Source of the DNA: an uncultured Clostridia bacterium | GTDB lineage: Bacteria > Bacillota > Clostridia > Christensenellales > CAG-314 | DNA: 46,682 nucleotides | Direction of reading: 5' to 3' | Assembly: GCA_947629985.1 (NCBI GenBank) | Contig: CANRFV010000011.1 | Coordinates: 1-46,682 of the forward strand | Shown: one piece after another, positions 24,535 through 32,881 of the stretch | Layout: every line of letters starts with the position of its first letter | Position numbering within the stretch: the stretch's first letter is position 1 | Notes under the pieces: generated by a model | Told to the model about the DNA's origin: nothing | What the model saw: only the letters and a program-made list of their open reading frames with translations | Databases searched by the model: none | Made by a program: the position numbers and the translations under genes

Positions 24535-24610
24535 CGGAACAACTATTGATTTGATTTAGTTGATGTATTAACTATTTAGTTTAATGCATAACGTAATTTC
24601 AACAAATAAA

Positions 24611-24642
24611 TGTATGCCGCACCTTGTTAGGTGTGGCATACA
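24611..24642. repeat. Isolated long hairpin
   Basis: A 13-pair stem (TGTATGCCGCACC with GGTGTGGCATACA) has one G-T wobble and a 6-base loop. It is placed just before the R3 fragment at 24644-24678. No T-run follows on either strand. Confidence 0.7.
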
Positions 24643-24667
24643 CGTTGCAGATTATTTTGCAGTGGAT

Positions 24668-25062
24668 ACACTCGCTCCGAGTGTTTGCTGCGCAAACAGT
24701 TCAACATTGCCCTTGGGCAAATATTTTTCCGTCTGCGACGGAAAAGTGAGATTCGCCTACGGCGAGTGTTATTTTTCCGCCGTGGGCGGAAAAGTGTTAT
24801 TTTGCCTGACGGCAAAGTTAAGGTTGACATTATTTGAAAATAAATATTGCCGAAAGATATTCTCCTTCGGCAATTATATTTTTTATTGCATAAGCTGTTC
24901 AAATAAACAACGCCACAACTATTCGCGACAGCGAATAATCTCACTTACGCGCCTGCGCGTAAATATCACTATTCGCGACAGCGAATACTATCACTTTGCC
25001 GTTGGCAAAAATTGCCAAACGGAAAAATCTCACTTTTTCGCCGCAGGCGAAAAATAACACTT
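24668..25062. repeat. Array of about twelve short hairpins joined by a conserved linker
   Basis: A chain of short perfect inverted repeats with 2-4 base loops, for example at 24669-24683, 24683-24697, 24707-24720, 24725-24745, 24753-24765, 24773-24793 and 24801-24816 (left arm), then 24921-24936, 24945-24962, 24971-24986, 24995-25009 and 25034-25054 (right arm). Stem sequences differ, yet linkers are alike: AGTGAGATT or AGTGTTATT in the left arm, and the reverse complements AATCTCACT, ATATCACT, AATAACACT in the right arm. A longer hairpin (24846-24874) lies at the centre. The two arms are thus opposite in orientation. No gene lies inside. Function unknown. Confidence 0.9.
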
Positions 25063-25089
25063 TTCAGTTATGTTTATATATGTTATAAT
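25061..25089 (+). promoter_or_regulatory. Promoter of the esterase-dtd-sdaA operon
   Basis: TTTTCA at 25061-25066 and TATAAT at 25084-25089 have a 17-base spacer, with an extended-10 TG at 25081-25082. The -35 box overlaps the last linker of the hairpin array, so the array ends exactly at this promoter. Confidence 0.7.
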
Positions 25090-25107
25090 TAACGCGAGAG
25101 GTGTGCA

Positions 25108-26022
25108 GTGAAGAGCAAACAGTATGCGGCGTTGGAAGCGTTTATGCGCAAGGCCAAATTGTTCAAAGCGCGTACGCTCGATCTCGACGCGGAGTTGGAG
25201 CGCAAAAGAAAAATAAATTCCCACCCGTACAAGTTGCCGACAGCGGTGGCGTTGGCGTTGCACCCGACCAAACTTGCAATTGCCAAGACTACTTGCTACA
25301 AGGTGGGGCAGGGTAAGCGTATCGTTATGTATCTGCACGGTGGTTCTTATGTCGATCCGCCGTTGATATTTCATTGGCGGTTTGTTCAGCAATTAGCGCG
25401 CGAAGCCGACGTAACGGTGTATTTGCCGTTGTACGGGCGTGCGCCGCAACATCACTGTTCGCGTACGGTACCGCATATGAGCAAACTGTTTTGTGAATTG
25501 GCAGCGTTGCACGGCGCAGACAACATTACGGTAATGGGCGATTCCGCCGGCGGCGGGCTGTCGCTTGCGCTGTGCGAAAATCTGGTGCAAACAAACCGTC
25601 CGTTGCCGCACAACGTCATTTTGCTGTCGCCTTGGCTGGACGTGGATATGACGGGCGACTACGCCGAAAGCGAGCGGCTCGATCCCGTGCTTTTGACGGA
25701 TGAATTGCGCTTTTTCGGCAGAGTGTATCGCAAACAACTGCCGATAGGGCATTATATGGCAAGTCCGCTGTTCGGGTTGACCGACAAATTGCCGCCCGTT
25801 TACGTTTTTGCGGGCGAAAGCGAAATATTTTTGCCCGATTGCGTCAAACTCAAACAGTTGGCGGACCAAGCGGGCGCGGACGTAACTTTGTACACTTATC
25901 CCGATATGCCGCACGTATTTGTAATGTATCCCATACCGGAAGCCAAGCAAGCGCGCCAAACCGTGGTAAGTATACTGAATGCGCCGCCGCAAACCGCAAG
26001 CGGCGCCAAACGGGGAGAATAA
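25108..26022 (+). CDS. HSL-type alpha/beta hydrolase (esterase)
   Basis: A 304-residue esterase of the hormone-sensitive-lipase branch. The oxyanion-hole motif is YLHGGSY, the nucleophile elbow is GDSAGGG with Ser146, the acid residue lies in the late VFAGESEIFLPD strand region, and the catalytic His is in DMPHVF. No signal peptide is present, so it is cytosolic. The start is GTG with GAGAGG upstream and a good promoter. Dtd follows after 3 bases and then sdaA, so these three are one operon. Its ester substrate is unknown, and the link to serine or D-amino acid metabolism is by position only. Confidence 0.88.
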   Translation: MKSKQYAALEAFMRKAKLFKARTLDLDAELERKRKINSHPYKLPTAVALALHPTKLAIAKTTCYKVGQGKRIVMYLHGGSYVDPPLIFHWRFVQQLAREADVTVYLPLYGRAPQHHCSRTVPHMSKLFCELAALHGADNITVMGDSAGGGLSLALCENLVQTNRPLPHNVILLSPWLDVDMTGDYAESERLDPVLLTDELRFFGRVYRKQLPIGHYMASPLFGLTDKLPPVYVFAGESEIFLPDCVKLKQLADQAGADVTLYTYPDMPHVFVMYPIPEAKQARQTVVSILNAPPQTASGAKRGE

Positions 26023-26025
26023 ACT

Positions 26026-26469
26026 ATGCTCGCAACCATTCAGCGCGTAAACAGCGCGCAACTGTCCGTAAACGGCAAAACAATATCGCAAATAGGCAAA
26101 GGGCTTGTGGTGTACTTTTGCGTGGAAAAGGGCGACGACATAGCGTTGTGCGACGTTTTTGCGCGCAAATTGTCCAAATTGCGCATTTTTGCGGACGGCA
26201 ACGGCAAGATGAATTTGTCCGTAACCGACGTGGGCGGCGAAGTTTTGTTTGTGTCGCAGTTTACGTTGGCGGCGGATCTGTCGGCGGGCAACCGTCCGAG
26301 TTTCGTCAATGCCGAATCGCCGTCTCGCGCGGAACAAATGTATTTACATACGGCGCAATTGCTTGCCGAATACGGCGTTCCCGTGCAGTTGGGCGTATTC
26401 GGCGCGGATATGACCATCGTTCAAAGCAACGACGGTCCCGTAACCATCAATTGGGAGGCAAAACAGTGA
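26026..26469 (+). CDS. dtd: D-aminoacyl-tRNA deacylase
   Basis: A 147-residue cytosolic proofreading enzyme that removes D-amino acids (and glycine) wrongly loaded on tRNA. It begins with the family's QRV block (IQRVNSAQLSV). The catalytic SQFTL motif is near residue 77, and the cross-subunit NDGPVT near residue 137 is equivalent to the Gly-cisPro loop region of DTD dimers. Full length and well conserved. GGGGAG precedes the ATG. Its stop overlaps the serine dehydratase start by 4 bases. Confidence 0.95.
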   Translation: MLATIQRVNSAQLSVNGKTISQIGKGLVVYFCVEKGDDIALCDVFARKLSKLRIFADGNGKMNLSVTDVGGEVLFVSQFTLAADLSAGNRPSFVNAESPSRAEQMYLHTAQLLAEYGVPVQLGVFGADMTIVQSNDGPVTINWEAKQ

Positions 26470-27656
26470 AGAGTTTAATGCAGTTATACAAAATAGGCGT
26501 CGGACCGTCAAGTTCGCACACCATGGGGCCCGTCAAGGCGACCGAACGTTTTTTGTCCGAGTACGACGGGTGCGACGGTTATACCGTTACGCTGTTCGGC
26601 TCGTTGGCGTTGACGGGCAAAGGGCACGGCACCGACACGGCAATAAAGGCGGCGTTCGGCAAACGAAATGTAGATATCGTGTTCGATACGCAAACCAAGT
26701 GCGTACACCCCAACACGATGGAATTTTGTGCTTTTACGGACGGCAATCCCGTTGGTAAAATGCAAATTTTCAGCATAGGCGGCGGAGACATTCTTGTTGC
26801 GGGCGAAACGTATACCGATCACGAAGAAGTGTACGCTCTCAACAAGTTCGAAGATATAAAAAACTATTGCAAACAGCACAATTTGCGCTTGTGGCAGTAC
26901 GCCGTGCAGTGCGAAGGCGACAGCATACTCGATTATATGTCCGAGATATGGCAGGTTATGCAGCGGTGCGTAGACGACGGTTTGCAAGCGGACGGCGTTT
27001 TGCCGGGCGGGCTGAACGTTGCGCGCCGCGCCAAAAAATTGTTGTCCGATCAAACCGACGTAAGCCGTCAAACGCGCAAAGACCGAATAGTTGCGGCATA
27101 CGCGTTTGCTGTGGGCGAGCAAAATGCCGCCGGCGGAACGGTAGTTACCGCACCTACGTGCGGCTCGTCGGGAGTGCTGCCCGCTGTATTTACTTACGCC
27201 AAGCGGCAACAAAATTTCGACGATCGATCCATTTGCCAAGCGTTGCTTACCGCGGGAATTATCGGCAATCTTGTCAAAACCAACGCGTCGGTTTCGGGCG
27301 CGGAGTGCGGCTGTCAGGCGGAGATCGGCACGGCGTGCGCAATGGCTGCCGCCGGGCTTGCCGAACTGTACTCGATGACCTTGGACGAAATAGAGTACAG
27401 CGCCGAAGTTGCGCTGGAACATCACCTGGGGCTTACTTGCGACCCCGTAAACGGATTGGTGCAAATTCCGTGTATCGAACGCAACGCCGTGTGCGCAATG
27501 CGCGCCATCAACGCCGTAAGTTTGGCAACGTTCCTTACGGACAGCCGCAAAGTTAGTTTGGATACGGTAATATCCGCCATGTACGAAACGGGTCGGGATA
27601 TTTCGGATAAATATCGCGAAACTGCGCAGGGCGGCTTGGCAAAATTGGTGCGCTGA
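26466..27656 (+). CDS. sdaA: L-serine dehydratase, iron-sulfur-dependent, single chain
   Basis: A 396-residue enzyme that turns L-serine into pyruvate and ammonia with an oxygen-sensitive [4Fe-4S] cluster. The beta-type domain has GPSSSHTMGP at 13-22. The alpha-type domain has APTCGSSGVLPA and SGAECGCQAEIG. Cys283, Cys325 and Cys336 keep the ligand spacing of type 2 serine dehydratases (42 and 11 residues). The chain ends in GGLAKLVR without the C-terminal Cys that plugs the site in the Legionella enzyme. The start is GTG with GGGAGG 7 bases upstream, overlapping dtd by GTGA. An oxygen-labile enzyme of this kind suits an anaerobe. Confidence 0.93.
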   Translation: MKSLMQLYKIGVGPSSSHTMGPVKATERFLSEYDGCDGYTVTLFGSLALTGKGHGTDTAIKAAFGKRNVDIVFDTQTKCVHPNTMEFCAFTDGNPVGKMQIFSIGGGDILVAGETYTDHEEVYALNKFEDIKNYCKQHNLRLWQYAVQCEGDSILDYMSEIWQVMQRCVDDGLQADGVLPGGLNVARRAKKLLSDQTDVSRQTRKDRIVAAYAFAVGEQNAAGGTVVTAPTCGSSGVLPAVFTYAKRQQNFDDRSICQALLTAGIIGNLVKTNASVSGAECGCQAEIGTACAMAAAGLAELYSMTLDEIEYSAEVALEHHLGLTCDPVNGLVQIPCIERNAVCAMRAINAVSLATFLTDSRKVSLDTVISAMYETGRDISDKYRETAQGGLAKLVR

Positions 27657-27780
27657 TTTTGCTCCCATCCCGAACGTTTTGCGTTTTGCGGCGACAAATT
27701 ACAAACACAAATTTTCAATTCAGTATTTTTTAAGAGACGGGTTTTATTATTGTTACAAATCCGATTTTACGGTAGCGGCG

Positions 27781-28455
27781 ATGAAAGTTCTTGTAGTAGA
27801 AGACGAAGTAAAACTTGCCGACGCTCTCGGCGAACTGTTTAAGCACAACAAATTTTTGGTCGACGTCGTTTACGACGGTGAGGACGGCTATTTTTACGCC
27901 AAAAACGGCGATTACGACGTGGTGGTGTTGGACGTAATGATGCCGGGTATGAACGGTTACGAAGTTGTAAGCCGTTTGCGCCAAAACAAAATAAATGTCC
28001 CCGTACTTATGCTTACCGCCAAGGACGAAGTCGCCAGCCGCGTAAAAGGTTTGGATTGCGGCGCGGACGATTACCTAACCAAGCCCTTCGCAACGGAAGA
28101 ATTGCTTGCGCGGGTGCGCGCTCTTATGCGCAGACAGTCGGAAATGGTCTACGACAGCATCACTTTCGAAGATATAACGCTCAATACTTGCAATTACACG
28201 CTTACCTGCGGCAGCAAAGTGGTGTCGTTGGGCGCCAAAGAGTACGAAATTATGCGCCTGTTGATGTCCAATCCGCAACAAGTGCTAAGCAAGGACGCAA
28301 TCATATCCAAAGTGTGGGGCTTGGACAGCGACATCACCGAAAACAACGTGGAAGCGTATATGTCGTTTTTGCGCAAAAAACTGTTTTTTATCGGCAGCAA
28401 GGTAAACATCAACATTAAACGGCTGTTGGGCTACTATTTGGAGAAACAAAGTTGA
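27781..28455 (+). CDS. OmpR-family response regulator
   Basis: A 224-residue regulator with receiver (E8 D9, phospho-acceptor Asp51 in VLDVMMPGMNG, and Lys of LTKPF) and winged-helix DNA-binding domain (about 128-222). The terminal pattern is SFLRKKLFFI...RLLGYYLE. An in-frame upstream start at 27679 would add 34 residues without homology, so ATG 27781 was chosen although its ribosome binding site is weak. It overlaps the histidine kinase by 4 bases (TTGA). The pair is separate from the serine dehydratase operon by 124 bases. Confidence 0.92.
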   Translation: MKVLVVEDEVKLADALGELFKHNKFLVDVVYDGEDGYFYAKNGDYDVVVLDVMMPGMNGYEVVSRLRQNKINVPVLMLTAKDEVASRVKGLDCGADDYLTKPFATEELLARVRALMRRQSEMVYDSITFEDITLNTCNYTLTCGSKVVSLGAKEYEIMRLLMSNPQQVLSKDAIISKVWGLDSDITENNVEAYMSFLRKKLFFIGSKVNINIKRLLGYYLEKQS

Positions 28456-29663
28456 TCAACAAACTCCGCAAAAAGATAATAGCGATCAACGTAGTGTCGG
28501 TATGTATCGTGTTTTTCGTGGCGATAGTGCTTATTTTCGGCGCGGGCTATTCGCGTATCAACGAAGAGCGGCTTAACCGTATCGACGGTTTGGTCGGGCG
28601 CGAAGATTGGAGTATCGATATGCCCGCATACGACGGAGTTATGTTGATACAGTACGACAACGCGGCGCAACGTATTGTGTGGCAGCGGTGCTATTCGTGC
28701 AAGATACAGGACGACGCCGAAGCGCTTGCAGCCAAAGTAATAAGCAAAACCGACGTAAAAGGTTGGGCTTCCGTGCGCGTGCTGTATGCAAAAAAAGTTG
28801 TCGGCAACACCACTCGGATAGTGCTGTACGACAGATATTCCAACTCTCGCGTGTTGCGTTTGTACGTTGGGCTGTCGTTGGGCGCGTTGGTAATAGGTGC
28901 GTTGTGCTATCTGGCAATAAGTATGATTCTCGCCCGCATAGCGCTAAAACCCGTAGAAGAAAGTTGGAACAAACAAAAACAGTTTGTGGCGGACGCTTCG
29001 CACGAACTTAAAACGCCCTTGTCCGTAATAATGGCAAATACCGAAATTATGGCGTCGCACCCCGACGCAACCGTTGCCAGCCAAGGCAAATGGATCGAAA
29101 ATACCCGTTCCGAAACGCAACGTATGGCGGAATTGGTAAACGACTTGCTGTTTCTTGCCAAAAACGACGACGGGCTTAAAGTGCAAATGGCTTGCGTAAA
29201 CTTGTCGGACTGCGTCGAAACCACCGTACTCAGTTACGAAGCGATATTTTACGAAAACGGCAAATCGTTTTGTTACGACATAGCGCCCGAACTGTACGTG
29301 CAGGGTAACGAAGGGCAAATTAAACAATTGACGACCATTTTGTTGGATAACGCCAACAAATATTCGTCGGACGACGGCAACATAAAACTGTCTGTAACGG
29401 CTGCCGGCAAACACATTCAGTTGGCGATAGTAAACGATTGCGAACCCATCACCGACGAGCAGATGAGCCATTTGTTCGACAGGTTTTACACGATAGATCC
29501 TTCGCGCAACAAAAACACAGCCGGCAACGGTTTGGGATTGTCCATTGCGCAGATAATTTGCCGTACTCACGGCGGAAATATAACCGCCGAATACGCCGAC
29601 GGACGCATAACGTTTACCGCTACGCTGCCCGTACTTAAACAAAACAAAAACAACAACGAGTAA
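28452..29663 (+). CDS. Membrane sensor histidine kinase
   Basis: A 403-residue kinase that pairs with the preceding regulator. It has TM1 (about 9-32), an extracytoplasmic sensor region of about 105 residues (33-137), TM2 (about 138-162), then HisKA with ASHELKTPLSV (His184) and an ATPase domain with the N box LLDNANKYS and G2 box GNGLGLSI. No full HAMP is seen between TM2 and HisKA. The start is TTG with GGAG 8 bases upstream. The external domain holds two Cys close together (CYSC), possibly a redox or metal site. Confidence 0.92.
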   Translation: MINKLRKKIIAINVVSVCIVFFVAIVLIFGAGYSRINEERLNRIDGLVGREDWSIDMPAYDGVMLIQYDNAAQRIVWQRCYSCKIQDDAEALAAKVISKTDVKGWASVRVLYAKKVVGNTTRIVLYDRYSNSRVLRLYVGLSLGALVIGALCYLAISMILARIALKPVEESWNKQKQFVADASHELKTPLSVIMANTEIMASHPDATVASQGKWIENTRSETQRMAELVNDLLFLAKNDDGLKVQMACVNLSDCVETTVLSYEAIFYENGKSFCYDIAPELYVQGNEGQIKQLTTILLDNANKYSSDDGNIKLSVTAAGKHIQLAIVNDCEPITDEQMSHLFDRFYTIDPSRNKNTAGNGLGLSIAQIICRTHGGNITAEYADGRITFTATLPVLKQNKNNNE

Positions 29664-29683
29664 TATTTGCGGCGCTTGCTAAG

Positions 29684-29808
29684 CCGAACACAACCAAGTA
29701 AAATAATTTGTGGCAATTATTTTGTCGGACATTCGGTTGCGTTGCAGTTATTACATAGCCACACCTCCTTTGTGTATCCGTATGCGGGCGTCCTAACCGC
29801 ATACGGAT
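29684..29808 (-). other. Structured element with ideal Shine-Dalgarno and an ATG-stop mini-frame
   Basis: Read on the minus strand, it starts with a 12-bp perfect stem, ATCCGTATGCGG/CCGCATACGGAT (29808-29776). AAAGGAGGTG follows (29771-29762), ten bases complementary to the usual 16S rRNA 3' end. Seven bases later stands ATG at 29756, followed at once by TAA TAA. Next comes an AT stem, AAAATAATT/AATTATTTT, closed by CCGAA/TTCGG (29736-29684). On the plus strand it could serve as a terminator region for the histidine kinase. No protein is encoded. It is probably a repeat or regulatory RNA. Confidence 0.55.
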
Positions 29809-29812
29809 TTTA

Positions 29813-30010
29813 CGTTTAGTGATTCCGACCACAATACCGCTCGCATATCCCCTGCAAAAAGGCTTCGCTTCGTATGCCGCAGGAAATGGTAGAAAGCGCT
29901 CGTGCAATTGCATTCAAAACGGAGATCGCTCGTGCGGTCGCGCTCAAAACGGCTTCGCTTCGCGCACTGTGTGCGCTCGTTGCAGATTATTTTGAGTCGC
30001 GACGCACTCG
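29813..30010. repeat. GC-rich intergenic mosaic with short internal repeats
   Basis: No gene. The stretch holds repeated GGCTTCGCTTCG and CGCTCGTGC-like words, TTCAAAACGG / CTCAAAACGG repeats near 29915-29955, and an R3 fragment (29979-29996). Between 30011 and 30117 it becomes AT-rich with nothing recognised. Translations on the reverse strand look like shadows of the repeats. Confidence 0.5.
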
Positions 30011-30117
30011 GCTTCGCGTGAAAATAAGGTAGTATTTTAATTAAAACTTGTTTGTAAATATTTATAGTTGTAACAGCACTCGCGCATAAAGAAAAAAAGA
30101 TATAATGCGGCATACTC

Positions 30118-30246
30118 GTTGCAGATTATTTTGCAGTGGATACACTCGCTCGGCGGGATTACAAGGTTGGGTTTAGTCGTACTGTTTGTTGCTTGTTTGG
30201 GGTCGCCGCTTGTTGACGGAATTTGAGTTGTCTCCGCGTGCGCGTA
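30118..30246. repeat. Dispersed repeat modules R3 and R2, copy 2
   Basis: R3 (30118-30194) then R2 (30201-30246) are joined directly, the reverse of the order at 1-290, where R2 comes before R3. They match 213-290 and 100-145 with few changes. The block ends 25 bases before the nuclease promoter. Confidence 0.8.
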
Positions 30247-30271
30247 AAACAAAATTTATTTGCCAAAAGTA

Positions 30272-30300
30272 TTGAAATTACTTCAAATCAGATGTATAAT
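30272..30300 (+). promoter_or_regulatory. Promoter of the nuclease-lipoprotein operon
   Basis: TTGAAA at 30272-30277 and TATAAT at 30295-30300 have a 17-base spacer. GGAGG follows at 30322-30326. Confidence 0.8.
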
Positions 30301-30337
30301 TTTATAACACGATGTTTAGTCGGAGGCGTTTTTCTAA

Positions 30338-32875
30338 ATGAAAACAAAGAGACTTAAATTTACGTTTACATTGTTGGCGGCAATCGTTGTGTTGTGCGCC
30401 AATATTATACCGTTTGCGGTATTCGGCAATGTGGCGCATGCGGCGCCGCCCGTTGTACCCGATCCCGATACTTGGGTAAATACGTACAGCGGCAACTATT
30501 ACGACAATCTTAACGAAGATTTGACGGGTTCGCAGTTCCGTACTCAACTTGCCAATCTCATAACCACAACGCACACGCATTTAACAAGTTATGACAGTTT
30601 GTCAAGTCATTATCTCAAAACCGACTACGACCCGAACAATCCGCAAAATCTTATTATGTTTTACACGGGCACGTCCGTAAAGTGGCCGGGCAACTTTTCG
30701 GGAGTTATCAACAGAGAACACGTTTGGCCCAAAGACGCCGGCAGAGCGTTCCCCGAAAAAACAGGTCCGGGCGGAGATTTGCAGCATATACGTCCCTGCG
30801 ACAACAATCTTAACAGTACGCGCGGCAATAAATCGTACGACGAACTTACACCCGGTTCTTCGGGCGTAAAAGTAGCCGCCGAAAACGGCAGTACAAGTTA
30901 CGGCAAAGGCGAAGGACTGTGTTATACAAACAGCACATTCTTCTATCCCGCCAAGGGGTATCGCGGCGCAACGGCACGTATTTTGTTTTATTTGCAAACG
31001 CGTTGGGGCGACGCTTACAGTTTGAAGTTTGTGGACAGCGCGGGCAATTGCAAAACCATCGGCAAAATTTCCACATTGCTCAAATGGCACCTTGAAGAAC
31101 CGCCCACAGATCAGGAAATTTTGCGCAACAACGAAGCGGCAAAAATTCAGGGCAACCGCAATCCTTTCATCGATCACCCCGAATATGCCGAAATGATTTA
31201 CTGCTACGACGGCAACAGTTACAATACAGCCTTACAAAACGTGGTAGGACGTTACGGCAGTTATCTCGACAACAACAACGACCGCCCCGACGTGCAATCC
31301 ATTTCGCTGTCGCAGTCGTCCATCGAGTTGTCCGTAGGCGAACGTTCGCAACTCATTACGGTAACGGCAATCCCCACGGGCGCAAGCAACAGCGTAACCT
31401 GGAACAGCAACAACGCAAGCGTTGCCACGGTAGAAGCGGGCATTGTTACCGCGGTAGGCGAAGGCAGCGCAACAATAACCGCCACCAGCAAATTCAACCC
31501 GTCCGCAACGGCGACATTGCAGGTAACGGTAACGGACGATGCCGTGCATGTCGAGTCGCTTACTATCTCGCCCAATACGGTATCGCTGCCCAAGGGGGCA
31601 AATCAACAACTTACCGTAACCGCGTATCCCGTAGGCGCAAGCAACAGCGTACGATGGGAGAGTAAGGACGACCGCGTTGCCACCGTAACTCAGGGAGGAT
31701 TGGTATCCGCCGTAGGCGTGGGCAACACGTCGATTACGGCAACCAGCACCGAAAATTCCCAAGTTTTTGCGGCAATAAACGTAACCGTAACCGACAACAC
31801 GGTAACATTGCAATCGCTGTCCATTACGCCGTCTGCGCTTTCGTTGGACAAGGGCGCGGCAGGTAGACTTACCGTAACCGCGTATCCCGTAGGCGCAAGC
31901 AACAGCGTAACCTGGTCGAGCGACAAGCCTACGGTTGCGGAAGTGTCGTCCGACGGCGTTGTAACGGCTGTCGCTTCGGGCACGGCTGTAATAACTGCAA
32001 CAAGCACGGTAGACGGCGCAATAAAGGCAACGGCAACCGTTACGGTAAAACGTCCCGCAGTAAGTTCGTTGACGATTACTCCCAACGCGTTGTCGTTGGT
32101 GGTGGGCGCAGCGGGCAAACTGAGCGCAACGTGTTCGCCTGTAGATGCCGACAGCGGCGTAAAGTGGAGCAGTAACAACCCCGCCGTCGCCACGGTAGAC
32201 AGCAACGGGGTGGTAACCGCGGTAAGCGCGGGCAGTGCGGTAATTCGCGCCGAAAGCACAGCCGATCCGTCGGTATTTTCGGTGGCTAACGTAACCGTGC
32301 GCGAAGCGCAAAGCATTGTCGGCATACAAATCGGCGGCAATCCCACACATTTGTCCTACAAGGAAGGGCAGCGCTTCAACCCCGAAGGGCTTACCGTAAC
32401 CGTACTGTACAACGACAGCACAAGCGAAGTGGTAAGCAATCAATCCTGTTTGTGGTTGGACGCAACAACGCGCCAACAAACGCTTTCGGCGGGCACCACG
32501 GGCGTAATATGCAAGTACGGCGAAATAGAACAGCCCTTGTCATACGCCATTTTGGTGGAGCAGGCGGGCTTGCACGAAAAGAAATTTTTGCAAAAAGCGG
32601 AAGCGATAAACAGCGCAAGTTCGTTGCAAGAGCGTTTCGAAGCGATAAAACAGGCAATAAACAGTTATTCCGCGCTTAGCGATGAAGAAAAAGCCAATGT
32701 TGCGGACGCATACCAAGCCGTAAAGCAAGCGGCAATTGCGTACAATAACGACATTGCGTTACACAACGCCGAATTTGCCGACGCAACAAATCTGGCGGCG
32801 CAGTTTGTAGTAAAAGCCATTCCCGCGGCGCTTGCGTTGGCGGTAATATTGGGATTGTTGGTAACAAGGGGGTAA
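30338..32875 (+). CDS. Exported membrane-anchored endonuclease I with Big_2 domains
   Basis: An 845-residue surface nuclease. A signal peptide ends near AHA-AP (about residue 35). The endonuclease I domain (about 45-310) shows INREHVWPKDAG with catalytic His128 and GGDLQHIRPCDNNLN-type metal and substrate residues. Four Big_2 Ig-like domains follow (about 317-400, 402-487, 489-572, 574-658), each with VTAxPVGASNSVxWSS and ITATS. A Big_3-like domain (about 660-740), a helical FIVAR-like segment (about 746-820) and a C-terminal membrane helix ending in Arg-Gly come last. It would degrade extracellular DNA or RNA while fixed to the cell, for nutrient gain or biofilm control. The lipoprotein gene follows after 6 bases. 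Confidence 0.9.
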   Translation: MKTKRLKFTFTLLAAIVVLCANIIPFAVFGNVAHAAPPVVPDPDTWVNTYSGNYYDNLNEDLTGSQFRTQLANLITTTHTHLTSYDSLSSHYLKTDYDPNNPQNLIMFYTGTSVKWPGNFSGVINREHVWPKDAGRAFPEKTGPGGDLQHIRPCDNNLNSTRGNKSYDELTPGSSGVKVAAENGSTSYGKGEGLCYTNSTFFYPAKGYRGATARILFYLQTRWGDAYSLKFVDSAGNCKTIGKISTLLKWHLEEPPTDQEILRNNEAAKIQGNRNPFIDHPEYAEMIYCYDGNSYNTALQNVVGRYGSYLDNNNDRPDVQSISLSQSSIELSVGERSQLITVTAIPTGASNSVTWNSNNASVATVEAGIVTAVGEGSATITATSKFNPSATATLQVTVTDDAVHVESLTISPNTVSLPKGANQQLTVTAYPVGASNSVRWESKDDRVATVTQGGLVSAVGVGNTSITATSTENSQVFAAINVTVTDNTVTLQSLSITPSALSLDKGAAGRLTVTAYPVGASNSVTWSSDKPTVAEVSSDGVVTAVASGTAVITATSTVDGAIKATATVTVKRPAVSSLTITPNALSLVVGAAGKLSATCSPVDADSGVKWSSNNPAVATVDSNGVVTAVSAGSAVIRAESTADPSVFSVANVTVREAQSIVGIQIGGNPTHLSYKEGQRFNPEGLTVTVLYNDSTSEVVSNQSCLWLDATTRQQTLSAGTTGVICKYGEIEQPLSYAILVEQAGLHEKKFLQKAEAINSASSLQERFEAIKQAINSYSALSDEEKANVADAYQAVKQAAIAYNNDIALHNAEFADATNLAAQFVVKAIPAALALAVILGLLVTRG

Positions 32876-32881
32876 TCGGTA

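Noticed and set aside
24668-25062. CRISPR array
   Set aside because: The constant part (linker) is only about 9 bases, the variable parts are palindromes, the two arms are in opposite orientation and no cas gene is near.
29635-29913. A 92-codon minus-strand frame through the start-stop element
   Set aside because: It crosses both hairpins, ignores the strong ribosome binding site inside it and has no recognisable domain.
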